Positions 41,123 to 51,300 of a stretch of 60,000 nucleotides of DNA are shown piece by piece. Under the pieces are notes generated by a model. That model was not told the origin of the DNA, made no database searches, and was given only the letters and a program-made list of their open reading frames with translations. The position numbers and the translations under genes are program-made. Every line of letters starts with the position of its first letter. Position 1 is the stretch's first letter. Origin of the DNA: Chrysomallon squamiferum. Its lineage: Eukaryota; Mollusca; Gastropoda; Neomphalida; Peltospiridae. The stretch covers positions 29,833,136 through 29,893,135 of the forward strand of contig CM022673.1 in NCBI GenBank assembly GCA_012295275.1, written 5' to 3'.

Positions 41123-42903
41123 TAATTATTATTATTATTATTACATTTAAAAAAACAAAAACAAAATCGCGCGCATTTTCTAATTCACATTTACATATAT
41201 ACAGAATCTAATTAATTACTAATTAAAACGGAGTAAACTGAGAATTTTTTTTTTTGTCAGTCTGTTTTATTTATTTATTATTTCTACAAATATATGCATT
41301 TTATGAAGAACAGAAGCAGTAAAAGAAGAAGAAAAAGAAATCATCTTGTCAAAAACTGAACAGATGGTAGATTACGGATTTCAGTATGAAACTACTTGTT
41401 TTTAGGCGTGCAAACTGATTCATTTTATTTACAAGTTATTAGCAACAGCCAGTTGCATGTATTAATGAAGCCTGTAATTACTTTTAATGTTTGTGCTTAT
41501 CTGTATGCGCTATATATATATATAGATATATTATTTTTAATATGTGCTTTAAACTGACATATAATTAAAAGGCCTGGATCAGTTATTCTTGTTTACTGTA
41601 ATAAGCTGGCTGTCAGTGGTTAGAAGGTTGACTCGAGATCTGGAGGGTCGCTGGGTCAGTCCTCCATGGCTCTCTGGTTGGGTTATTTTCCTTTAACGCT
41701 CGTGCACTATGTTTAGTGTTTGGGAAGGTGTTCATAAAATGAAGCTGTGGTAGCGGGTTTCCTCTTTCATTTAACAAAACAGTGCAAAATTAGGGCTGGC
41801 ATTTAATAACAGTTAATGATGAAAATATATTGAGTCATTAATATATGTGAGTGCATGTGTTTTGACTGACACATAATACCCGTTAAAATGTATTCTTGTG
41901 TTCTCTCGTACGTTCTGTTCTTGCTCCCAGTGTACTGCTTTAGACACATGCTGCTGGAACTGATTATGAAGTTTCTGCACGAGGAATATGGCGGCTGCAT
42001 TCCCGGACTTCGAGACAGCGAAACGCGTTGTATAGGTAGTCAGACAGATAACATGGATTATCAGTCGGAATCCGATAAGTTAATAAAACAATACAGCAAA
42101 GAACTTAAACAAGCCCAGCGATACATTCTCCAGATGAAACGGAAATTTACACAAAGAGGTAACTGATAAATGTGTGAGACAAATGGATATATGGATAAAT
42201 AGATAGACTGTATAGGTAACCTTTTCTATAAGGAAGAAGAAAAATCATTAGCTATATGAACGAACACACACACACACACACACACACATTGGCTTTAAAC
42301 ATTATGCTCATAATCTGTGAAACATTAAGCATATCGGTGAAACTGAAAATCAGATATTTAATACATTTTGTTGTCTTAATAATTAATATTTACATATATA
42401 GTCTTTTTAATAATTAATATTTACATTTTTAATTACATATCTCTCACTAGAGTAGGCCAAGAATTATTTCTAAATTTCTTTATAAATCGTTATTATTATT
42501 TATTTTTTGTAATATATATATATATATATATTTTTTAAATCGGTTAATTACTTAAATACATTAATTAAGAATATCAAATAAAATAGGATAATAAATTTTG
42601 CATTTTACATTTTGTTCTTTATTTTTATAATTATAATATACTGACGTTTCAGTTTGTGCTTTAAAAGAAATGTCGAAACAACGGAGTCAGTTTTTGTCGA
42701 AAATGCAGCTAAAGTTTCCGAACATAGAGCGCGAGAAAGAGCTTCTGTTGGCCGAACGAGACGCGATAGAAAAACAGTACCAAGAAGAGAAGAGACGAAA
42801 CCGCGAACTTATCAACCGTTTTCAGCGACTTCACCAACAGTTTGGCAGAGTAGGCCAAGCGCCATTTACACAGCACCCACGCGAGCCAAACAGTGTTTTG
42901 TGA
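33715..42903 (+). CDS. Unrecognised two-TM, coiled-coil protein (302 aa, eight exons)
   Basis: Exons are 33715-33764, 34355-34396, 34543-34570, 36900-37015, 37568-37697, 38446-38509, 41931-42158 and 42653-42903. All introns are GT-AG with matching phases (2, 2, 0, 2, 0, 1, 1); the lengths sum to 303 codons with stop. The protein starts MDEFDMVIDTVLRSNN. An acidic region (41-92) includes a possible N-glycosylation site (NNT, 67-69). Two hydrophobic segments follow (about 93-108 and 119-142), then YCFRHMLLELIMKFLHEEYGG. Long charged helices (about 190-285) have strong coiled-coil character (for example ELLLAERDAIEKQYQEEKR). No family was recognised. Exons 4-8 are well supported by composition and frame. 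Exons 2 and 3 (42 and 28 nt) are the weakest calls. AATAAA signals follow at about 42964. Confidence 0.65.
34792..35025 (-). CDS. Possible antisense exon inside intron 3 of the two-TM gene (low confidence)
   Basis: A 77-codon minus-strand ORF ends exactly at a consensus donor (TCCTG|GTAAGTAC, GT at 34797-34796 on the minus strand). It begins with an ATG and reads MFVRIIMYRILFKKQRDF, followed by Ile/Tyr/Asp-rich sequence. No partner exon was identified to its left and no family was recognised. AT-rich DNA favours Ile/Tyr-rich chance ORFs, so the donor may be coincidence. Confidence 0.2.
   Translation of the reverse strand: MFVRIIMYRILFKKQRDFRTILAEVLNENYGCSIFTSIIDARIYFGLDFRNYYDYLIIIDLCILSEFETEEINNSSW
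36810..37255. promoter_or_regulatory. Three perfect CRE palindromes around exon 4 of the two-TM gene
   Basis: TGACGTCA occurs at 36810-36817, 36848-36855 and 37248-37255, flanking exon 4 (36900-37015). Only two other perfect copies were noticed in the window (5890 and 29995). An internal enhancer or alternative promoter bound by CREB/ATF/CREM factors is possible. GGTGACAGC at 36821 and the open frame running into exon 4 add some weight to an alternative start here, but that frame has no ATG. Confidence 0.5.
39720..39825. repeat. (TATC)n-(TA)n-(TAGA)n compound microsatellite
   Basis: TATCTA units, then TA dinucleotides, then perfect TAGA units. The outer parts are partly complementary and could fold back. 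Confidence 0.9.
40143..40373. repeat. Direct repeat, copy 1 (about 230 bp)
   Basis: Aligned with 41343-41571 at a constant 1200-bp offset. Over 40141-40320 only about eight of 180 bases differ. Both copies contain AAAAACTGAACAGATGGTAG, GCAACAGCCAGTTGCATGT and a terminal TA tract. No ORF is present. The copy carries a T-run after the TA tract that copy 2 lacks. Confidence 0.9.
41064..41140. repeat. (AAT)n followed by (ATT)n microsatellite
   Basis: AAT units then ATT units, self-complementary like the tract at 31847-31951. Confidence 0.95.
41343..41571. repeat. Direct repeat, copy 2 (about 230 bp)
   Basis: Second copy of the repeat at 40143-40373. It ends in TA-rich sequence followed by AAAAGG, and a tRNA-like SINE fragment begins about 30 bp later. 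The pair could be two insertions of one family, LTR-like ends of a lost element, or a local segmental duplication. No TG...CA ends were seen. Confidence 0.9.
41603..41760 (+). mobile_element. tRNA-derived SINE fragment
   Basis: The left part resembles a tRNA: TGGCTGTCAGTGGTTAGAAG fits a polymerase III A box, and about 35 bp later GGGTCGCTGGGTCAGTCC fits a degenerate B box. A unique tail follows (TTCCTTTAACGCTCGTGCAC). A real tRNA is excluded because the cloverleaf cannot be closed. tRNA-derived SINEs are abundant in cephalopods, so the call is plausible; the family is not identified. Confidence 0.55.
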
Positions 42904-42975
42904 TCTTTGGTATTAAAATGGGGAAAGTGAAATAATAATAATAATAAAAAAGTTAATAATAACAATAAATAAATA

Positions 42976-43026
<51 letters not shown>

Positions 43027-43251
43027 AGGAAAGAAAGAAAACATGGTAATAATATTATGTGTTTAATTTGTTTATTTAATATATATATATGTATATATAC
43101 ACATAATGTTTTAAAACTTATATTTATTTATATATATATACATATATCAACTTTGTCGTTGTTGTGTTCTGCAAGTATATGACTTTAGAAAGTGTACCAA
43201 CTACCACTGAATGATCGATAACAGTTTTTGGAAATTTTAATTTGCGATTAA

Positions 43252-43256
43252 TTTCA

Positions 43257-43328
<72 letters not shown>
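43252..43328. repeat. (CA)n-(GA)n compound microsatellite
   Basis: CA dinucleotides switch to a long perfect GA tract. Together with the GA tract at 42981-43023 it brackets the sequence just after the two-TM gene's stop. Confidence 0.95.
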
Positions 43329-43333
<5 letters not shown>

Positions 43334-43454
43334 TTATCAATGTCTCCTCTTTGATCCTTTTTAATAGTCCTTCTGCATACTTTGCTGAACAACAAAAACA
43401 AAATGAATCTGCTGTTTATGAACTCGGAAAAAAGACATTCACAAGCACACTCTC

Positions 43455-43723
43455 CAGTGGCGTGCAGAGGGGGGAGTCCGAAGCGGCGGTATCCCTCGGC
43501 ATTCAAATAGGGGGGGGGCATCCAATAAGAGAAAAGAACAATAAATTTGTTAATTTATATTTAAATCGAATGAAGTGTTTATTTTATGTTTCGTCTGTAT
43601 TTTCATATTCAAAATATCTTCCATTCTAATACTGTTCCTCAGAACAAGGCCTTATACGCGAGCCTTTGGGGCATACAATCAAGGAGTTGGCCCCGGGTAT
43701 CACCAGACCTCTGCACGCCTCTG
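43455..43723. mobile_element. 269-bp MITE with CAGTGGCGTGCAGAGG termini
   Basis: The left end (43455-43470) reads CAGTGGCGTGCAGAGG. The right end (43708-43723), on the other strand, reads CAGAGGCGTGCAGAGG, matching at 15 of 16 bases. The interior is non-coding and has a G-run near 43510. ACTCTC is present immediately outside the left end and one base outside the right end, a possible imperfect target duplication. CAGTGGCGT-type ends are common among DNA transposons of marine invertebrates (recollection), but the superfamily is not resolved. Confidence 0.7.
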
Positions 43724-43830
43724 AACTCTCTTTCACTCACACGTGTATTACCCGATCTCTCTCTGAAACACAAATATATTCTGTCTTTCTTACACATACA
43801 ATCGTTTTTACACAAATAATATTTCCTTTA

Positions 43831-43868
<38 letters not shown>

Positions 43869-46152
43869 GGAGTAAAACATAAAAAAAAAAAAAAAAATCT
43901 AGGTCATTTTATTTTAAATTCAACTCAACAAAACGTCTAGGATAGATTGGCACGTGCGATCTTTGCGCACGCTGTTCTCGGAAATTAACAACTCGTTCCA
44001 ATAACCAGAGTCACGTGCAGGTTTTTAAAACAGATTACCTGCTGTCGTTTAGATATCTCATACGCTTGTCGTCTGAGTACGCACAATTTACAGAATTATG
44101 AGCATGCAAGGGGAACATTTTTTAAAATAAAATCAACGCACAAAATCAAAGAAAAAGAAAAGTGAGAGACAAATTTAAAACAATTATTTCCTTCAACATA
44201 TTTAAAACGAAAAAGAACGAAATAACAGCTAAGTAATAATAAATTTAAGAGTGGACTGTCTTGGTTGGGGGCGTCATGTGATTATTTCCCGTTCCATCCC
44301 AGATTCATCAGAAAACACAGATACTTGTATAAAAACAAAACTAATCTACAAAACAAAGGGTAGAAATAGTGATCAGTGTAATCAGTTTTGGCGTTACGAG
44401 TACAGGACTGCTCGATCAATTTCTCATGTTCTTTTTTTTTTTTTTCATTTTTTTTTTTCATTCTGCTCGTTATTTCCCATTTTAGTTTATTATTCAAAAG
44501 TTCCAATAAAGGGATATTAGTCTATATGATTACTATGATAAGACTGTGTTCAAACTATGAGAAATTTAGGCGAGATTGTAGTTGATGCATGATGGTTATT
44601 TACAGTAGTCTTGACTAATACACCCAAGATCTTAAATTTTATAGCTTTCGGGGAATGTATCATAAATAAATAAATAAATAAAAAGTTTAATTACTAGTAA
44701 TTGTTATAAAAATCTGCTGAAGCTTTATCAAAAAGCTAATGTAATAGATATTCCTTTGAATATAGCTGATTACCTAATAATTATTGCTATATTCTGTTTA
44801 TTTATTGGAAATCCGAACTGTAATGAAGCTATTTATTTATTTTGCCAATTCACATCAGTTTACAAAAACTGTAATAGAAATACTCCTTTTGCGTGCCATT
44901 TATAAGTGTGTGGTCATTACAAAGTCCTTTTATGAATTAGTAATATTTTAACTTCTACCAGCGTGGAATAAAACAATTTTTCATAAACAGCAAGTGAAAT
45001 AATTTGTTACATTTTATCATTCTTTTGTTCCTGGGATTACATGATCACCAATATTACCTTTTGAAATTCGAAATTGAAGTATAGAAAAATGTTTTGCAGT
45101 TCTTTTCAGTAACACCATGATCACACAGGCCTAATATTAAAAGTAAAGCAGATTGGTTTTCATGTTTGGAAAAAAATTACAAAATGCATGACTGTAAAAT
45201 AATTAAAAAAATAAAAGAGAATAATTATTTATTTAGTCACATACTTCGCCTATTTATTTTTATCATATTTTATACCTTATCAAAGATAGAATTTAGCTTT
45301 TATCACGAAACATTTTTCTTTTCTTTGCCTGATATTATTTCACCTAATAACTTTAAGTATGGATGGTTTGAATGAACCAAGGAATTATTATCGAAAATGT
45401 AAAGTAAAATAAATATTTTTAATAAATAAAAAGGAGAAAATGCTTAACTCAATTATTAAGTTCTTAACCCCGTTTCAGAAAACCTTCAACCACTTATTGC
45501 CACTACATAAAAAAAAATAAAAATAAAAATCTTAGTGAAATTCATACAGTTCTTTGAAAATTTGCAACACATGGTTAAGGTTCTTTTCCTAATAATAAGA
45601 GTGACTCAAATTGTGGCATTTCCTTTTCTTATTAACATCTTGAATATGATGCGAGTCCCAAATGAACCAGTATACAGAATGGTTCTTACATTGATTGACC
45701 GACGTGCTGCCAATAATCACACACACCTGTAGAACGTATAACACCGGCGTCATTCCCAGTGCACGTATCTACAACAGAGGTATCGGATTGCGCTGGTGTC
45801 CTTAAAAGGAAAGCTGGGATTCCCCTCCAAGAAATCCATCAGTCATCGCGCTGCTACTTACAATATGCAGTAACATGTAGACATTGTTGTAGGCGAACAT
45901 ATGGATATGTAAATATTATTACCTTCAGGCTTAATCACACCTGTATTAGTAATAATTACTTACTCAGTGATAAATACACAACAGGTCGCTAGTTCAGTTC
46001 CTCGGTTCGTGAAGATTGTTATAAAAAATATAATATCAAAAATACTTTTAGCACATCAGTCGCCTGTGTATCTTATTATTTATTATAATAATCTAGTGAA
46101 TAAGTCAGCGCTTTTGACAGTTTTTAAAATTATTTGATCATTAAAAAAATAA

Positions 46153-46183
<31 letters not shown>

Positions 46184-46256
46184 GTAATAATGAATATGTT
46201 TTATTATTGTGTCTATTTGGCCGACAGGAAAACCAGGCAGTATATCGTTAAACAGA

Positions 46257-46260
46257 GAGG

Positions 46261-46291
<31 letters not shown>

Positions 46292-46325
46292 TGTGTGTGT
46301 GTGTGTGTGTGTGTGCGTGCGCGCG
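46257..46325. repeat. (GA)n-(GT)n-(GC)n compound microsatellite
   Basis: GA units run into GT units and then a short GTGCGC stretch. The Ser/Thr/His/Leu frame on the minus strand (46480-46130) is a repeat artefact. Confidence 0.95.
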
Positions 46326-46674
46326 CTGCTTAACAGACCATTTAATGACAGTTTAAAATAGCAAAAACAATGAAGCACTGTACATTTGTTATAATTATAA
46401 TAATAATAATAAGAAGAAGAAGAAGAAGAAGAAGAAGTAGAAGAATAACAACAATAATAAACATAATTATGAACATTCATATATAATCAATATGAACATA
46501 TTGTTTTTAATTAATTTTTTTTTTTTTTTTTTTTCCATCTTCTTTCTTGAAAATTAAATGCAATCCTTCTTCGGAAATTTTGAGAAAAAAAGAATCAAAA
46601 CAACTATTTTTAACAAACTTTCATCCAAACGTAAATTATATAAAACCCTTGTCACATATTGTATCAAATTTATT

Positions 46675-46675
46675 A

Positions 46676-46733
<58 letters not shown>

Positions 46734-46858
46734 TAAAAATAAAAATAATAAACAGTATCACTACTATCATAATTATGTTTGATATTAGTTATAAAAGTAA
46801 TTTAAGAGTTCCAACAATTATTCCTTCCGACTGTAACCTGTCTTGCACCTCGGTTATT

Positions 46859-46925
<67 letters not shown>
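46675..46925. repeat. Two long (AAT)n tracts flanking about 120 bp
   Basis: AAT tracts at about 46675-46735 and 46861-46925 bracket a unique 120-bp segment. The poly-Asn frame is a repeat artefact. Confidence 0.95.
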
Positions 46926-46926
<1 letters not shown>

Positions 46927-47860
46927 TCCCCAACTACTGTTCATTATTATTTAAAATTATATATCTTATTAAATTTAAATTAAGACCCATCTCGTATTTG
47001 CTTTAATTAAAGAGGGTCAAGAACATTCTTAAGACATCGTGTGGCCATTTTTCATAAAATTAATACAACATTCGAAGTAAATAAATTAAGTCAAACAATA
47101 CCGATGGAAAGAAATAAATCCGTACCGAAAATAAAATTTTACTTTTCTTTAAATGAAACTACATAAAAAAAAAAAAAAAAAAACTACAACATACAAACAA
47201 AACAAGAAAAACAATGACAATATAATAATCATATGGTAGAAGCAAAACAACCAAAATTAAAACCTAAGGAAAATCATAAATGTTATGGACATACCAACTA
47301 TCCCTTCGCACAAAATATTTGGCATCCAATTTGCAAACTTAAATTCAAATCCCCCCCCTATATTAATTTATCACTAATTAAAGTTAAGCTTTTATTTTGT
47401 ATTTTAAATTAACTTAAAATATTTTCATGGTTTAGTTTTCTATAATCTAAATATTTATTAAATGTAACCATCCACATGATGTAAAAACATCACCTATTAT
47501 TATCTTAAACTGTCATCAATTCAAATAATACGTTAAAAATTAATCTACCCAATAACGACAATGACCAGCAAGCAACACGTCTGCGTTAAACTTGGCAGGC
47601 GCGAAATACCATCCAGCAGACGAGTGTCTTGAAAGTGCACGTGCCATGTAACTTTAGAATAGGGGTGATGGGTTGCGATTTGTACTGCATTAGTTATTGA
47701 TGTGCAATTCCTTTATTGTTAAGAACATGTGTTTAAAACCACTTTACATAACAGTACTATTATTTCGTTTTGTTTTAAGTAAAATAATTTCACGTGGTGT
47801 TTAAAATCGTTTAAATAATAAGTACAAATCCCCCTTCTGTTCCAATTGACTACCCTTGTC

Positions 47861-47964
47861 GAAGTACAGGGAAGCTGTCAGAAGCTATCGGCTGACACGG
47901 TACTTCTTGAGTTTGTTGCATTTGTTTTGTTGATTTACAAGAACGGTTCTACCCTGTTTTGAAG
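47861..47964 (+). promoter_or_regulatory. Likely 5'UTR/promoter region of BOULE
   Basis: Sequence ahead of the ATG|GTAAGT exon end. It is less AT-rich than the flanks and lacks a TATA box or a long upstream ORF. The transcription start cannot be placed. Confidence 0.35.
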
Positions 47965-48301
47965 ATGGTAAGTGTTTTATATTTTAAAGTATTAATAGTT
48001 TAGGAATCAGATGAAAATTTTCAAACAGATATTTCCATTGAAATTTAGTCGATACATGCAGTGAAACACGGTTTTACCGGACATAATGGGGATCGGAAAA
48101 GTTACCACCGATCAAATCAGGATGGTTTGCATCGTTTTTGACTGGAACTTGTCTAAATATAGATCCACATCTAGATATTTGACTCCAAAAATTATTGTTT
48201 TTCTTTCTTTCTTTTTTTTGAAAATTAAATATATCTTTTCTTTTCTTTTAAAGTTTTTTTCACCTTTTTTATATTTAAGAATTTAAAATGGTTTTCTGTC
48301 T

Positions 48302-48341
<40 letters not shown>

Positions 48342-51300
48342 GAATGTTTAGCTTGTTTTTCAGAATTTTATGGTATTACGATTGGTTTAAAACCACATGA
48401 ATTACTATTATTAGTATTTTAAATCAAGATTTATTTTCTTAGAAACAGATTTTTTTTCACTAGATTTTGTCATTATTTTTAAATATATCTTATTATTTTT
48501 ATTTCGTACAGAATTTGTAGACTGACAGTAAATTATCATTCTTGAATTGTTTCATTTGCCCAAAAATGATCCTGTGTATTTAATATTTGTATTGTATAAA
48601 AATCTTAAAACACACATCTTTCCTAACTGATTTTAAGAAAAAAAAAAAAAAAAATATTAAAAATTAAAAATACAGATTTATTGTTACAAAGTTAAATTAT
48701 TCAAAATAACTACATATGTTAAATGACGTATTATGTGTGATAAAAATTAACAAAACTTGGTTTATTTTTATGCTGCTAAACTAAATACCTGTAACATTAG
48801 AAAAAGTTATTTTTTTCATAAAAAATACCATCATACATGCATTTTCTTTAAATCCTAATTCTTTATCAGTGAAGTATATTTAATTCATTCTGAAAATGCT
48901 TTTTAAACATCTTTATACAGATAACTGTTATTTGTTCGTCTTAAAATTATTTCATTTACCAATGATGAAATAATTTACAAAGACAAATGGGAGATGACAT
49001 TTTCTCTTTTACTGTAAAGAGATACAAAATAATTAAATCTGACCAAATTGTTTGTGGGGAAAATCCTCAGTCTTATAGGGAAAATTTGGACTTCAACATA
49101 ACATTAAATTATGATTTTAAATATGGGTATTTTGGGGTTGAGTTACAACAATCATTGTAAGGATTTATTTATGCTTGTTCATAAAAGTATACTTTAAGCT
49201 AGGTTTCCATGTCTTATTTGGTTAATAATATATTTCATGTTTATCTTTGTATACGTAGTAAGCAAAATGTTTTTAATATCTCATGTTGCAATACATCAGT
49301 GGTATAAATGTGCAATTTGTGCTTTTATCTTTTGCTGCTGTGTTTGTTCAGTTTTTTTTTACAAAAGGATGCATAATTAATGTTACAATATGTGGTCATA
49401 ATAGTGTAATTAAGCTATGGTCTATTTTCACTTAATTATTTATTTATTCATTCATTAACAGGTAATGGCATCCAAACTGTGCAGCTTCCCACAAGGCCTG
49501 AATCAGTTAAAAATTGCTATAATTTCCAGGCTTGGCACATACACATTTTTGTTCAAAGGAGCATGCACACTTTTTTTTTTGGATTAAAATACATGATTTT
49601 TTTTTTTTTTTTTTTTTTTTATAAAGAATATGGCCCTTTCTTGCACTGTCACAACATAACATGCCTTCCTACATGTTGCAAAATACACATGTCTTCATAG
49701 TGGACTTGTCACTGTTTTCCCATTTGCACAAAAGGCTTAAGATAGGTCTCTGATTCTTGGAATTTTTAAAATTGAGCAACATTTTGTTTTGGGACTTAGA
49801 AAACAAGTTTTTGAAATGAAAATTCAGATGTTAAAAAATATTCATGTTTTTTGATTAAGGAAGTTGATGTTACAGATATCAAGCAAGGTAATTTATGATC
49901 AGTGTATGCATGTTTTAATCAGTTTGAATTTGGCTTTAACATTAGTTTGTTTTTGGTCACCATTTCAGTGTATTTTAATAAATAAAAAAAGGGAAGGGAA
50001 AGATTACAAAAAGCTTTTTGGTGAGGACCTGATAAATTGGGGCATGCTGAAAGTTAACTTACCTTGATCTTAAACTCAGTGATTTGACCTCACCATGAGT
50101 ATGTATTGCAATATCTCAACAAAATGTGGATTATAATTAAACATTTTGTTGTATTATAAAGTATTGAGAGAAAACTATCAAAATGCCATCCAATTTTAGG
50201 GCTTAAGAGCTACTTTTTGTGAGCTGCTAGCTCAGATCTAAGTGAGGTGAATTTGGAAAAAAACATTAAACAATATCTATATGTTAAATGCTTGCAAAAT
50301 CAGGATTTCTGAAATGGTATTTTTTAACTTCTTATTTTTTTCTTTTTTTTTACTGAAACATTTCAGAATGTTATTAACCATAATTTTTGTTGGAATGAAG
50401 CTAGAAAGAATCTATGACATACAAAAACAAAATGACAATTGTTGCTCCAAGATTACATTTTGAATGCCAGTACCTATTATTATCATTTTGTGTAAAAATA
50501 AATTCATAGTTTTAATATTTTTATTTAAAGTCATCTGCTGATGTTTCCCCTTCTGCTACACCAAGTGAAACTGGTTTGAGTGGTACTCATGCACCTAAGT
50601 ATGGAACAGTCATTCCAAATAGAATATTTGTTGGTGGAATAGCAGCCAATGTCAATAGTGCAGTAAGTATTGTTATTTAGCATTACTGATTTAAACTGAA
50701 AAACAAAGGATTAAATATATTTTAAAATGTTTTCTGAGACCCAGTAATGAACTTAATTAAGTTGGAAATCAGAACTTGGTATTAATTGTAATGCTTTTCT
50801 GGTAAAAAAAAATAAAACAGTGATATATTGCTCCAGAATTTAAAATGTACATGTGCAATATAAATAAAGTATTATAATTTTTTTATTGTTATTTTTAAAA
50901 AGTTTAGTTACTTGTTCTTACAGATTGTCTAAATACTTTAACTTGTATGGAGTACAGTATAATAGCAAGCAAATGGAGCTGTTTAAATTTTTTATTTTTT
51001 TATTGATATTTCATGAATAAAAATATTATTGAAAAAGTAACTTTCCTGTAACATTCTAAAGCCTGTTTGATTGTATTTTTATTTATTAATATTATGTACA
51101 ACAGCAGCAGTTGAATCCGACTCTTTTGAAGTAGCTAGAAAGGCCAAAATGCTTCTGATTTCTAACATATTAATGGATTATATTATAAGAACACTGCATT
51201 TTAATTTTTGTAATTTTCTTTTTTATCTGAATATTTAACAAATATAATTATTTCATTAAAAAACATTTCAAAATAACCAGTCACTGTGATGTAAATTGCA

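Larger units (their letters stand above)
38510..41930 (+). other. Intron 6 of the two-TM gene (3.4 kb, repeat-rich)
   Basis: No extra exon was recognised. Contents are TTG/TTA trinucleotides (38627-38682), a TA plus (TAGA)n block (39720-39825), a T-run (40325-40348), a direct-repeat pair (40143-40373 and 41343-41571), AAT/ATT tracts (41064-41140) and a tRNA-like SINE fragment (about 41603-41760). Confidence 0.6.
42904..47860. other. Intergenic DNA between the two-TM gene and BOULE
   Basis: No exon chain was found. It holds GA tracts (42981-43023), a CA-GA block (43252-43328), a MITE (43455-43723), AAT tracts (43830-43866, 46675-46735, 46861-46925), an AAAT tract (46147-46183) and a GA-GT block (46257-46325). 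A less AT-rich patch at 43920-44100 has two CACGTG E-boxes, and another at 47560-47660 has one. ORFs here (for example 45535-45732 and 45759-45992) have no recognisable features. Confidence 0.6.

Noticed and set aside
41603-41680. Functional tRNA gene
   Set aside because: A/B-box-like words are present but no closed acceptor, D or anticodon stems. A SINE fits better.
45535-45992. ORFs of 65 and 77 codons
   Set aside because: No domain, signal or splice context. Length is expected by chance.
46130-46480. 116-codon Ser/Thr/Leu/Tyr ORF on the minus strand
   Set aside because: Consists of GA/GT, AAG and AAAT microsatellite translations.
49479-50067. ORFs in BOULE intron 1
   Set aside because: T-run-rich translations without domains or phase-compatible splice sites.
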